64,000 bases of DNA from Platycnemis pennipes (lineage: Eukaryota; Arthropoda; Insecta; Odonata; Platycnemididae): assembly GCA_933228895.1 (NCBI GenBank), contig OW121847.1, positions 126,770,350 to 126,834,349 of the forward strand, in the 5' to 3' direction. The position numbers and the translations under genes were made by a program. Below, piece by piece: positions 48,680-61,369 of the stretch. Within the stretch, counting starts at the first letter, position 1. The number at the start of each line of letters is the position of its first letter. The notes beneath the pieces were generated by a model that was given only the letters and a program-made list of their open reading frames with translations, did not search any database and was not told the origin of the DNA.

Positions 48680-48985
48680 TATGGGGTTACGTAGGATTTA
48701 TGAGTAATGAGGAAGGTCGGAGAGAAACCCGGCAATGGCCTTTGTCAACTCTTAACCAATGGCGCTTTGTGACCACTGTTAAACGCTTCATCCGACGGAC
48801 GAATTACTGCACTTGAAGTGCCATTCACAAAGCCAGGTAATAAAAACCAATGTCACTAAACTTAACGTGACCACCGAAATATTCCAAAAGGTGTGAGTCC
48901 GTTCTCTGCCTGTGCTTAATTTCGAACTCAAGCCCCAGGGATGCGAGGGTAGTAATCTAGCCACTATACCAACCCCATACCCATA
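48680..48985 (-). repeat. SINE, family A
   Basis: On the minus strand the head reads GTTGGTATAGTGGCTAGATT and CCCTGGGGCTTGAGTTCGAA (A and B box regions). The body then gives CGTCCGTCGGATGAAGCG and GCCATTGCCGGGTTTCTCTC, the same order as the copy at 42419-42681. It is more diverged, and no flanking duplication was found. The limits are approximate. Confidence 0.7.
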
Positions 48986-48999
48986 TGTTATGAACATTT

Positions 49000-50320
49000 T
49001 AGCACGTCATAAGGCCCCCAGCCTTGGAGTGATAGTATGAGAATAATTATACTTTTTAAATGAACATATTGTGATGAAGTCCGGAATTTAATTACCAAGT
49101 ATTTCTTTGCTAAGTAATCAGATCCGACTGTACCTTAGTAATTTTTGACCCCCTTTCCTCTCTCACAGACGCTAAATTTTTCATCCCTGAGTTTTAGGGA
49201 TGACAAGCAATTTAACACCGCCATTTCTTCTGATAAAATATTTTCATCACCGAAGAAAAGGTACTAGAAAATTATGTCTTTCTTCATGAATTTAAATGCT
49301 CTACAGGAGCAGGCGTGCAAGAAATTAGGGGAGGACCGTCTCGCTGGATTTTTATCTTGGAAGTTCCTAAAATGAAATAATTATCTTTCCCGTTATAATT
49401 TTAAATGAGTCTACTCATATTTTATTTTCTTGCTTCATGCAAAAAGAGCTGCTTTAATACGCAGGGATACTCTTTGAATTTATATACTTCGTCCATACAT
49501 CTACGGCTAAGTTCTTTTGGCATTTTAGCTTCTAAGTTCAAAATAAAAATATTAGTTTCACTTTTGTGGTGCGTTTATATTAGTTTAAGTGTATTCTATC
49601 GATCTTTCATTGACATATGAGAGTAATTTCTGACGCTTTAAGCCTTTGGCCGTTTGATAATTTATTTCCCTATTATAAGTTTTCAAGGTTTTGAATTCCA
49701 CTAATTACTATAATTCAGAAATTGCTTGCAGAAAAAGAATCCTTTATGCTCTTTTGATATGTGCTTTGAAAGTACGTCATTAATTTTAATCGCATATAAG
49801 AATGTAGCTCCCTTACTTCCATGGTTAATATTATGCATATTGAGAACGAGTGACTTTCTTTTATAATTTCAATTAAACGTGAAAATGTTTATCTACTGCT
49901 TAATATCTCTCCCGTCTGCACTCTTGAATTGCCTGGCCTCTTTCTATTCGTGCCTGAAACGTCTTTGCTTTTATATTTTATCTTAGGCCGTCATTTTGCG
50001 GGCTTTCAAAGGTTTTCCAGCTTTAAAATGTGTTACACCAATGCAGTTGACAATGGACGCTGAACCCATCACGCTAAGCTGCCTTCTCTTCATGATTTTT
50101 TCTTTTAGCTTGTTGGTCCCTAAGAAGTATAGAACAGTTTTACATGTTGGAGTTTCCATTCTATGGTTTTTTAACTGTCTCGTTAAATCATTATCTATCT
50201 AAAAAATTATCCCATCAGTATTCCTTTCTTCCTAGCAATTTTTAGCCTATACTGCCAGTATCTAAACCCGCCTTAATCATAGCATGTTTTAGAGACTTGG
50301 CCTAATGCCTGATTGGCGGT
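49000..50320. other. Intronic sequence, nothing recognised
   Basis: AT-rich. Only short hydrophobic ORFs of the kind expected by chance. Confidence 0.45.
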
Positions 50321-50330
50321 ATTCACAATG

Positions 50331-50358
50331 TTCCCTTGTATTTCCTTATGTGGCGACT
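50331..50358 (+). repeat. Short dispersed repeat, copy 1
   Basis: ATTCACAATGTTCCCTTGTA followed by TTTCCTTATGTGGCGACT is repeated at about 51587-51622 with few changes (CATAATGTTCCC, CCTTAGGTGGTGACTGTG). The copies are 1.26 kb apart and in the same orientation. Element type unknown. Confidence 0.6.
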
Positions 50359-51586
50359 TGTCTTAGAATATACATAATCTAAGCAATCTCTGAAGGGCTA
50401 TGGATATTGAAGGTTAATTACCATTTGCTATGTTACCTTACTCTTGAAAAATTTTTGGTCCTCATCCTTCTACAAAACTATTGTGTTTTGTACTGATGAT
50501 CATTAAGTGAGGAATACGAAGGTATCAATCATCATGGAGATGAAGGATTACAGATTATATAAATGAATCTACCAGATTTAAAATCGCTTTAGCAAGAAAT
50601 GTTGAGGATTTATTGCATATGAGATCAATATGAGATTATATCATAGATAATGGGCAATAGCAGAATTTGTAATGGGGAATAATGATGACTACTACCTTTT
50701 CATCGACGGAGATGGGTACTTTTTTGACCTATAAAAACTTACGACACTATTTAAGTACCTGTTTTTTTTCTTTGAGTTTCAGATTGATACTTCAAGTGTC
50801 TTCCCATTTTCCTTCTAGAATCTATTAGCTTTTCGTTTTCCGTTTGCCTGTTCCATTGGCAAACGGAGGCTACCCTAATGCTTACATTGTCTTCCTATCT
50901 CCCTATAACTACCTCCTGTCAAAATTTTTTCCATATTTTGGACTACTTGTCTATGGCAGCCCGATATATTATTTTGCTCTCGAGGTCAGCAAATATATGG
51001 TATTTTTCCCTGTTATGGTACATGTAGTCCCTCCTGGATAAATGAAATGCATCTATTCTATCGTATTCAGAAAGATATTTATGTCATGCTGGTAGGTGAT
51101 GAAAAGTAGGACTGAAAGGAATATTTTTCTCTCTTATATTTTAACTCAATGTGGTGCCATACTTCAATTTTTGTACACCGGATTGTTTCTTTTATGTCGC
51201 TATGCAGTGAGGCAACTGTGAAAAGCCCCGGTTCAGCCCCGCGATTAATAAGTGTCCGTTCCGCCGGAGGTAGATCGGTTTTCAGTAGAAGGCCAATTTT
51301 AATCTTCTAGACAGCTTCTACTCCGTGAATTTTCCCAGCTGAAAAGTGTGAAACACTTATCATGGATTCAATAGGTACTAGTAATTTACCCTCTTGCTGC
51401 ATTTATATTTGGCAAACATACGCAGGATTTAGCTTTCCTAGTTCCTATACATTTTTGGTGTGGCTGGTAGGCTCTCGAAAACTACTCAGCAGTATTTTCT
51501 TTACTCGGTCTCTTTCTACTGCATGTAGAACATGCCATCGTGATACCTCAACCAACAACTCCTTCTGACAAGATCAATTTATTCCG

Positions 51587-51622
51587 ATTCATAATGTTCC
51601 CTTGTATTTCCTTAGGTGGTGA
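51587..51622 (+). repeat. Short dispersed repeat, copy 2
   Basis: The second copy of the repeat at 50331. The shared block is about 33 bp and the flanks are unrelated. Confidence 0.6.
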
Positions 51623-51629
51623 CTGTGTG

Positions 51630-53750
51630 ATTAAATTACTTAAGATTCAATTCAAACGTGGCGCAAAGAGACACGTGAATAATAAATTGTTTATTACTCC
51701 AACACAGCAGCTTATAACTTAAAATCAATGGTAAATCAAGGGAGTAACTTTAGGTAGCCATGAAGGTAAACCTGAATAATGGCTACCATCATAAAAAGAA
51801 TAGGTTATTCTTTGTTTATAATAGAAATACAGCATATGAGTTGAATTGTTGAAAATGCTTTGCATTAACATCAGAATAACACCATTCCCTCCCTTTAATG
51901 GAGGAAAAATTCCAAGCAGTCATGCGTCACTTGTCTAAAATCTTCATGTGAAATCCGAATTTTGCATAAATACATAGAAACTACTTCGAAATGAGTTTAA
52001 ATTCGTTTCATCCAACAAAAAGTGAGATTTACAATTCGAAATACTCATTAAAGCCCCATTTATAATACAACGTGCAATTCCAAGGCCTTTAATCACATTT
52101 CAGTTTAGTTCTGAGTAATAGTTCTGTTTGTAATATTTTATTTGTGAGCTCTTTATACTAAGAGGTAAATTGCAAAGATGGAAATGAATGGTGCGTTGGG
52201 TGTGATGTACTATTTCAGTCTTCTATCGTGATTAAAATTCTAAGAAATAATTCAGAATAAAGTCTTTAAATTGTACTTGAATTCTGAATTTTCTAGGATG
52301 CCAGGAAAAAGATGTTGATTATATTTTAAATTTGATAGCTGGAAGCTGGTGCAATGAACAGAAGACTACTTTCTCTGATTACCCGCATATTTTGGTTTAT
52401 ACCTTCACCTAACCTGAAATATATTTTTCGCGGGTACTAAAAATAAAGAAGGCTGGAAAAGAAAATAATTTTACTCATTTGCCGAGTAGAATTTGCTCAA
52501 ATTTAAAGGATGCCTCAAATGTCCTAATTTTATTCTGTAGCGGATATGATATAAATTGTTAGCTCCCACAAAATGGACCTCTTCGACTGTTGATGGTACA
52601 ATTTCTGTTCTATTTAGTAGTTTTAACTTTTCCCTAATCTTATCTGTGCTCTGCCGTGATCGCTGCATTGAGAGTGCAGATATAGAGAGAATACGAGGTT
52701 TTAATGTTGAGTTTGTTGATGAAGCAAAGTTTAGCGATGGTATTCTTGATGGGCTGATGACTCAGTACATTAGAAACGCTAATCACAGGGATAATCAACG
52801 CTGACTTAAATACTGACTAAAGCCTATTTTCGGTGGAGTACGCTTTTTTCGAAGAACTGCACTTAATTGCACTTCCACTTAAAATATTCTCTAATCTCTC
52901 GAATTACACTTTAAAATATTCTCTAAGAGAATGGAACCATCCTAATCAATTTTACTTATTTTCAACTTCTGAGTTCACCTCCCTCTGAACTGATGGCTGT
53001 AACGGTCGCTAAATATAAAGTTACTCCTTATTTCCTGTTTCTTTGGCGTTCATTGACAATTTCCATACTTACTTTTATTATAAAATGCTTCAATTTCCAT
53101 AGATTATTAGATAAGCAATTATTAGATTTAGAAAATGCATAATTGAGATTTACGATGGGAATAATGTATGGTACCATTTGAATTATCAAATTTCGCTTGA
53201 ATAATTGTCCTGCTTTCAAAACTTCACGCTAATGCGATAACTCTGAGCTAGTTGCAAGGACTCAATTCTCCATGTCAACAAATTCATGTGAATTGTATAT
53301 AATAAAATACCCCACGCATATTATTTTGAAAGAATTTAATCAGCCTATCTCGCCCCAGTAGATTTATTAAAATAATTCTTGCATATTTTAAGGGTTTGTA
53401 TTGTTTTAGTATAATGGCCAGAATTAGTAAGTGACTCAGCAGATAATTCCTTTTGATTATTCTCCATCGCGCTTTCAAAGGATGTGGTTTCGTCAAGAGA
53501 TTTTCATATGCTGATGTACGCATGGATCCCCCCTTGCGCACTTCTTGGCACACGTCCCGGAACTTCACGGAGCGAAGTCTTTTCACAATCAAGATGACGA
53601 AGAGAATGAGCATGTCACAAAGCTCGCCGCAGAAGGCGTTAATTTTCGTCATTTTGTGTGTGAACTGTGGCGAAATGTATGCTTGGGTACCCCTGCGATT
53701 CAATCTGCTGTGGTGAGACGTCCGCTCATTCCATCTACACCTCCATAGTT
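51630..53750. other. Intronic sequence with two unassigned overlapping ORF sites
   Basis: At 52471-52804 overlapping ORFs on both strands (65 codons minus, 82 plus) look mildly protein-like. At 53284-53748 a 139-codon minus ORF (53284-53703, with a hydrophobic stretch near LCDMLILFVILIV) overlaps plus ORFs of 87 and 67 codons. I recognise no family. Only one strand at each site could be real, and neither may be. Confidence 0.3.
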
Positions 53751-53759
53751 AGCCCATTC

Positions 53760-54165
53760 TTTCTAGCTTTCCCTACCGTCCGCTATCCGCAGCATTCCTG
53801 GGATCCGAAGGCGTGCCCTCCATTTTTCCTTCTCTCAGGAAGAGCGTTGTGGGAATACGGGTTGGTGCGATGGCTCTGTGGTCCTCTTCCGCACGCCTGC
53901 GCAAACTTTCCTTCGGCATCCTCTCCCCCTCTCCAAGGCCCATTTCAAAGTGGCGATGACTTTGATTCCTTCTTTTATTTCTCTCTACTCTTTCCACTCT
54001 TTCCTTCCCGGAAGCTATTTTTCCTCCGATCCTCTCCGTAGTGCGTTCTATTTCTCTCCTATCTCTCTCCTTCTACCTCTTTAGTAGAAAGCGGTCATTT
54101 TCCCCGTTCACGCTTTCTCTCTCTCCATTTTTCATTTCAATGAGTGGGATACCGATCCCACTCAT
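53760..54165. other. Pyrimidine-rich island, GAGA words on the minus strand
   Basis: Long C/T-rich runs with TCTCTC and CTCTCC words. ORFs in several frames follow the bias. The stretch ends at the hairpin listed next. Confidence 0.4.
54140..54165. repeat. Perfect 11-bp inverted repeat, 4-base loop
   Basis: ATGAGTGGGAT, loop ACCG, then its reverse complement ATCCCACTCAT. It lies at the edge of a pyrimidine-rich island. No run of T follows on either strand that would suggest a pol III terminator. Confidence 0.8.
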
Positions 54166-54449
54166 CTAAGATCAATTGCTTTTCTTTTTTCTTCCTTTTC
54201 CTCACCGATCACATCTCTCTGAATGTCCACACCTGATAAGTGACTACCTATCATTTTCCCTTCCCCCTTCTCGGTTTACTGTCTGCTTCCTCGCGAGCTC
54301 CCGTGCACCACTCTCGATTGCGGATATACCTCACGATCGTTACCGCATATTTATGAGTATGACACTCATTACCGGCCTAATTAGAATCAGAATTGGGTCT
54401 ATCATATCAATGGTGGTATTTACTCCCGCGTGTGTTTTTTGTGAGTAGA

Positions 54450-57400
54450 AAATAATGTCTTTCCCGTTTCATAGCGCCTTGAAGTGATGTATCTTATAAA
54501 GAATATTCAGTTTGTAAATGTGAGACACAACACTTGGAAAAACTGAATTAAATATCTCTTTTGGGAAACAGAACACAGATGGCATATTAATGATTTCGTT
54601 ATTATGTGTCCAACATCTATTTGTACCTTGAACTCATTGGGCCTTAGGCGCGGTAGGTAAGTTCAGGACGTGTTTTTAATGTGCTTTATTAGAAATAAAG
54701 TTCAATAAACCTATTTGTAAATGTCTTTTTTGAGCAGTTTTAATTCTCTATTCCATCTCCTATTGAAAAATTAGTTCATAATTATTTCCCTAGAATTAAT
54801 TCAAAGCTATTTATATTTTATACCTATCTCTTCGCGAGCGTCCTACTCCGTCGAGCCCATTTAATTGATAAACATTGGTTGAACTGATTAACATTGGATG
54901 ACGCATAAATACTTGACGTTGGCGCGAGAATGCTGTAATTACCAGTTTTTTTTAAATTTTATATCAATTATGCCTTTTTAAAACCAAGATCTTCCGCAAT
55001 CTCTCTCCGTACTCTCTCCCATGCTGTTTAGTCATTAGCAAATTTTCATCCCAGTCCTTATCTTCATCTTAAACTCCTCATGTAATCTATCCTCTCGCAC
55101 GCAATCCAGAATATTTATTTGTTCTCTCTTTTTCTAGCACAAAATTCCACATTGAAGGTTTCCACCATCAACTTGGAATTCTCCTACGTCATGCGTAGGA
55201 TATATCTTTCTTTTTACCTTTCTACCTTGCTAACCACATAAATTTTCGCCTATAATATTTCCAAATCCACTCACATTATATTGCTATTATCAATTCCAAC
55301 ATCTTCAAAAACGCTTTTTTTTAAGCAACATATCTCTGTTTGTAACTGTGAATTCACAGTTCCTGCCGTCTTATTAAGAAATGAAACCCAGCGCCATTCT
55401 AAATGTCTCTGTCCTCTCAGCTTATCCAATCGCTGCAACTCCAATTTTTTCTGCTTAAGATATCTATAAGTTTCTCTGAGTTTGTATACTTTCAGTCCAA
55501 TCATAGTACCTCCAATATTCAATGTACATACGTGGTGCAGACTACCCTATCAAATGTCTTCTAAAAATCATGGTTGACTCTGAAATTCACTCTACTATAA
55601 TTATTTCACCAGGTATTGCGTCACACAATCCATTTTATTTCCTAAACGCAGAAAATATTTCTTTATGAAAACCTGAAAATATTAATACTAGAAGCGATAT
55701 AAATATTTAAGGCAATGATTTTTTACATGAATAACTTAAAGCACTTTTCCACAGATTAAATAAACATACTACGCGTTTCAACTCACAGAGTCATCATTAG
55801 GTGCGGGAAATCAACTCACAGAGTCGTCATCAAGTGCTTAAAATTTTTCATTCATGGATACCTTCCACTACATCTGAATCCTGAATCAGGTCGATCGACC
55901 GGGTGATGTTGCAGTGCCAACAAAACCCGGGTCGGAATAAAGGTTTATTTATCTGTGGTAAATTGCAAATTTTTATCTTCGTTTCAATGGTAGGAATACA
56001 TTCATTAAATCTTTGGGACTTCTACTCAATCGAAATTTATTGTATGCATCATATTTAAATACGCATGGAGAGATTCCCGAGGAAGCGATTGAACTCACCT
56101 TATTACCTTTTTGATGGGAAGTCGGAAATATTCGCCAGCTCTAAAATGGTTTCATATTAGGTTTTCTATGATGCACGTTATTTTCTCAAAGCACTTTTCC
56201 CAATCGAGCTGCCGTCTCCTGTTTCCGCTCCCTATCTATCCATGGCTCCCCCTTCCTTTTCCTGCACCCCTCTCTATTTCCTCACTCGGAATCTTTTGGT
56301 GGCTTGTCTCTGGAGAATTCCCAAACCCATCCCAAACACTTTCTTGAGCGCCATCTTTGTGATTGCTTCGATCGCCTCTCAATACCAGTTTCTGAACTCT
56401 CTTATCCATCCCTCCCTTCCGTTCACAGTCCCTCCACCTCCAGAACCGTCAAGCTGCCAGCCCTGCCTTTCAGGCTGAAACCTTCATGGCATCTCTCTCC
56501 CTAGTCAGAGGCCTGCCTCCCTCCGCCAGTCTACCGCTTCTCTCCGGTGTTGCTTTTTTCTGCAATATCTTTCCTCCACATACGACCCTTTCCGTACCCT
56601 CCGCCTATTTAGTTTATAACTTTAAGCGACAGGATGGAATTCGACTGGCATTGGTCAGATAGTGAATAGAATCCAAGCTATGAAGTCAAATCCAAGGAAA
56701 CTCAAGTGCTAGCTTTTTCTCTACAAGATGTGGAGTTATTAATTAAATAATCTATGGAAAATATTACTGTCATTGATTGGGACGTGACATTGAATAATTC
56801 ACAACGTATATTCGCTTTCGGTAGACATATGCCTGATCTCAGATGAATTATAATTTCCCATGGCAAATGACGCCGGACACTATATTTCATGTTTTTAGTT
56901 TACCGAAATTCCATTTCACTAATTTAAAGTTATACTTTCAAAATGTTGAGCATTAGATTTGCAATGGGCATTTTCTTACGCTTTAGACATTTGTAACTAT
57001 TTCCCTTGATGTTTTTGTAACTACTAACAAGCGTCCTTTTGTTGTTCCTCGACTCTCTTAGAAGTAGTAGTGTATTGATTTTAGCGCTTTTTTTGGAAAT
57101 ACCTGGGTAATATTCTTTACTTGCTTATTTCAGGACACGCTTTCGTATTTCTTTCATGTAATATGTGCACTTATACACATGTACTCTGAAATTTACTCAG
57201 ATGAAACATTTTTAGTACTCTTCTAGTAAAAATATTTGCTCTCATTCAGTTGTTACTTATTATCTCCTTAAGTATCTGAATAACCGTCAAATGGCCTTTT
57301 CTGTTATGCTGTTACACCATGGCTCCGCAAACTGCGTAAGGTAAATTATAGTGTGATCTACATATGTAAAAGCGGAGATAACCTTTCTTGGTTGATAATT

Positions 57401-57800
57401 TGATCAGTTTTGTCTGTTGGGTTTTAATGGGGCTTCAAAGGTTCAATTCATATGCACACTTACAGCCCGGACACTTGAGTCAAACACACTTCTTGCTGGG
57501 TAAAACGGAGGTCACTGAATCAACCTAATTTTTCGGAAATTCATGATTAACACTGGCCTTTTGACGGTGCTTTTCGTAACTGCAGTGCAAATTAGTATAG
57601 CAAAAGAGGATGACCGTTGATTTTAACTAGGGCCACTGATCATTTACTCTAAGAAAAAAGTATACGTATGTTCTCAATGGCAAGCGGCTGCTCTTTGTCA
57701 TCATCGATTGAATACGAATATGGTGTTTTTGCTAGTTGATAACTGAGTAAAATATTTATATCCAGCCCAAAAGGCATCGAATATTCCGTGGTGTCAATAG
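54450..57800. other. Intronic sequence, pyrimidine-rich patch at 56200-56600
   Basis: No exon recognised. 54960-55320 is C/T-rich with an 83-codon minus ORF (55271-55522) whose Lys/Arg/Leu-rich reading is unassigned. A short tandem (CAACTCACAGAGTCRTCATYA) occurs twice at about 55778-55833. Confidence 0.4.
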
Positions 57801-58019
57801 TTATTGTCACATTTTAGACGTGAAGCTACGCAGAGTTCATAGATCTATATTGTCCATATCATTACATTGTATTTGCCTTAAATCTCTTACTCCGCCGCTC
57901 ACTTTTGGCTTTCAGCGTGATCGTCACATCCGAGACAAGATCCGAATCCATTTTGACCTATTCTGTCGTCCTGAAGGTATTCAAAAGAATGGTTTCGAAC
58001 GCCAGTCAACGTCTTTTTC

Positions 58020-58420
58020 TTTTATTGTTACTCTCGAAAAAATCTTCGAAACAATCCCCCAACCCCGCGCGCGGCCCAAGCGCACGCAACTTTAAACATT
58101 CGCTTTTCCATCAAACCCCCCCCCCCCCCTTCGCTTTTTCACCCTTGGCCTTTTTAGCAGGAGCGACGTCTTTCTCCTCGTACTCCGTTCCTCACTCTCC
58201 CTTTGACGTACCTTCTCTTCCCATCGCCATCCCCATCCTCCTCCTTTTGCATTGCCTCCCCGAACACGTTCTCCGGACTTCTTCATCCTTCTCCATCGGA
58301 TCTACATTACTCTTCCCTCTCAAGGGTTCTCCATCTTCCCTCTTCTTCTCCATTTATTTTCAGACCCCTTTACATCGCCCGGAGCTCTTATAAAAACAAA
58401 CCCTTCTCACTTCATATCTT
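58020..58420. other. GC-rich pyrimidine island with C homopolymer
   Basis: C/T-rich on the plus strand with a run of 14 C at 58116-58129. Overlapping ORFs up to 162 codons show no domain. Confidence 0.4.
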
Positions 58421-58429
58421 GGCGGGCCG

Positions 58430-59800
58430 ACTTATCTGCATTTTTTTTCTTCGATGAAGATCAGGTTGCATATTAAATTGGGCGCTATGGGGAAGAAAAT
58501 ATTCGGTAGATTCCATGCCCGCCTCTTTTTCCTCCTTCCATTTGACTAATGGAAAAATTGGAAGGTGGATATAGACCTATCTCCATCCAAAGGGTATTCG
58601 ATGACAATGTGTCGGAGAAATCATCTTTAGAAATCGGTAGGAGTCGTTTAGCAATAAAGCGGGTTCCTTTTACGCCATCCTAATGGCAGTCGCCGTGGTA
58701 ATGGATTCTAAAGCATTATTTGAAATTTTCTTTTCATTTTTCCTCGTCATTTGAGATGGATGCCATGCATTTATGACGTTACTTCTTCTTCAAGGAGGAA
58801 GATAATGGAAACATAAACGTTTTGTGCCTTAAAAAATATATATATTGAAAGTGTTCCTCGTGGAAATTTCTTCCTTAACTTTTATCAGTAGTTGCATTTA
58901 CCTTTGAGAAAACACAGATTTCCAATTAATAAAAGTTTACCTTTTAGTGGTGTAGAATTAATATGATGCATTATTATTAACTAAGAAATTGACAACATAT
59001 GATGAAAAATGCCCAATTGATCGATGGGGCAGTATCACTCATCTCGCATTTGAGCTAATTCTGCTCATTTTTATTTTTCTCTGGTATATGATGCACAGTA
59101 GAGTAGGAGTGACTATCCCTGGCATGAGCTGCTGTCATTTTAGGGTCGTTTCGTGAATTTGTTTACATTTCTATTTTTAAAAGCAATTGTTGTGTGAAGC
59201 TCGGGATCCATGAAATTCAAGTTTGCTGCCAAGTATTTGCGCTTCTAACAGCAAGGTCTTAAAGCTTGGTGGCATTTATGTAAATGATATCACTTCATTA
59301 TTTAGTGGAATGAGTTTAACTATACGTTTCTTTCGTAATGAATGTTGTGTACGTATGAATTTTATATATCTACCCAAAGATCAGCTTAGTAACGGTAGAA
59401 GGGCTCTTGTCCCTAATGAGAGCCCTTAAAGCCATAACAAACAAAACAAATATATTATACATTTCAAATGGTTCACGCCTCTTTTACATTCAAAGCTCAC
59501 TTATTATCCCGTTGGCTTAATAAAATGATTTCTCTTAAATGGTTTCGGATATGGTCTTTTGAACTTCCGTTTTCTGTCTGGGAAATCTCTAATTGCATCT
59601 CTTCTCAGAATTACCCCTCTTAAAATATTTACTCATGTGAGAATTTGAACCATGTCATGAGGCTTACTTCTGATTACAATTTGGATACTCATTTAACACA
59701 TTTGGGGCGAACTTGTTTGCTTATACCTTGACATGCTGCCGTGATCGATAACCTTACTTAATTACGCTTTTGGCCGCTAACAGTACAGCAGATGGCCTGA
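58430..59800. other. Intronic sequence, nothing recognised
   Basis: AT-rich. A 9-bp inverted repeat (AAGGGCTCT with AGAGCCCTT) lies at 59399-59427. Confidence 0.4.
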
Positions 59801-59829
59801 TGTTTGGCGGCTGCTCAATTTCCTATTCT

Positions 59830-60740
59830 GTTTTTCCATTTTTCCCCCCAAATTCATCCTCAACATTTTTTCGGGAGACATGGCGGGCCTCATGGCAGAT
59901 CGACTGATCTTGATACATTATTTTTTTCTCGCCGCACACAATTCATTTCCCGTATCCTCCTTATGTCCGGGCGGGCCCTCGGGGGTGGTGGGGAAGTGGA
60001 AGCTCAGGATAAAATTCCCAATCACACTTTAGTCTCCTTTGCCTCATCCCTCCCGACGGTCGGAGGCCCTCGTGTGGCCCCAGACCGTTTCCATGGCAAC
60101 ACAAAGAAGAAATCTGCTGGCGTCGGCCATCGCTCATCCGAAATTTTCTCCGGTTTGCGGGCCCGCATTCGCCCAATCGGCCGCGCCTTTCCCCCTTTCA
60201 CGCCGCGCCCTCGTCTACCAATCGGTGGAAATGAAGGGAAGGGACAAACCGTCGCCGCTGGTCCCCGCTTCTCTCCTGTGTAAGTGTGAATGTATTCCGT
60301 GTTTCCCATGGGAGTGGGGTGGGTCTGCGGTGGGACGCCTTGAGGGGGTCCCCGGACAAGGAACCGTGAATAAAAAATAAGGAGCCGGACGGAAAGGGGG
60401 CCGTGGGGAGGGAGGAGGAGTGGGGTGGAACTAGTCCGTGGAACGGACAGGGAAGAGGGGGTTGGGCCGACGGGAAAGTAAAAGGGAGACGGTGTGAGTA
60501 AGGAATCATGAATGTGTATGCGCGGAACTTAGCGAGGTGGCAGTGTCAAGAGGGAGTCAGAGGGAATAAAGGGCGACTGTGGGAGGAAATTTAGCTGTCT
60601 CCTTCCGTAGATTGATGTGTGTATTTGTGCTCTCGCCGAAACCTATTTTTTTGTCTCTTTCGCCCTCTTCCTCGCCGCCCGTTTTCACCAATGGGACCTC
60701 ACAATCCTCCCTTCCCTCTCGCTCCGTTTCTTTCCATGGC
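59830..60740. other. GC- and CpG-rich island, the largest in the intron
   Basis: High GC with many CpG at 59940-60320, purine-rich at 60380-60560, and then pyrimidine-rich to 60740. ORFs of 95-159 codons occur in five frames and show no domain and no YKWM-type motif. A promoter, an enhancer or a non-coding exon are all possible. Confidence 0.4.
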
Positions 60741-61308
60741 TCCTGTAAGCACACATCTTAGTTTCACAGAATGCGTGAAGTACCTACGTATGTGTAACCT
60801 TTGCTTCCCTTGTCCCCAAAAGGTGACTTGAAGGCAGCGCTACTGATCCAAATGCTTGTGCCTCCGACTGCATTGTGTGCATTCAAGATTTCGTGATGTC
60901 TCACTCGTCAGGAGCCTTGAATTTTTCTGCTCCCACGTGTAGTGTACTCTAGAAGAGATACCAAAAGCGAATACGCCGGTTACGTCCTACTTAATTGACA
61001 GATGTACCGAATAAGGAAGGCATTATTCGCTAATTTCATTATTATTTTGAGGCGGGTTCATACCGTGATACGATCTCGTTACGCACAAAGATATGACTCA
61101 GAAGGTGATCAACTGATCAAGTGATATTAGCTGTTATTTCCTTAAGTGTAAGCTTTTCTTCTGATCAATAAGAACCAGCAAATTCATCACCAGTGTACCT
61201 TAGGCCCAATAAATTTGGATTTTAATTGAAATATATCATCGTAGCTATATCATCGCTTGCTAGGTAGTAAAAAGAGTCCGGCGGCGTATGAGAAGAAAAA
61301 AAGAAATT

Positions 61309-61364
61309 ATTTTTAGCTTAGCTTTAGGAGAGTTGCGTTCTCCTAAAGCTAAGAAGCTAAAAAG
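61309..61364. repeat. Long hairpin, 15-bp perfect core stem, 7-base loop
   Basis: The left arm CTTAGCTTTAGGAGA (ending 61331) pairs perfectly with TCTCCTAAAGCTAAG (61339-61353) across the loop GTTGCGT. Beyond a small bulge the pairing goes on with TTTTTAG against CTAAAAA, giving about 21-22 bp in all. It could be a small-RNA hairpin, a miniature foldback element or chance. Confidence 0.7.
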
Positions 61365-61369
61365 CTTGA

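Noticed and set aside
59804..60380. ORFs of 159 and 113 codons as possible labial first exon
   Set aside because: These two are on the plus strand, opposite to labial, and the minus-strand ORFs there lack any labial-like motif.
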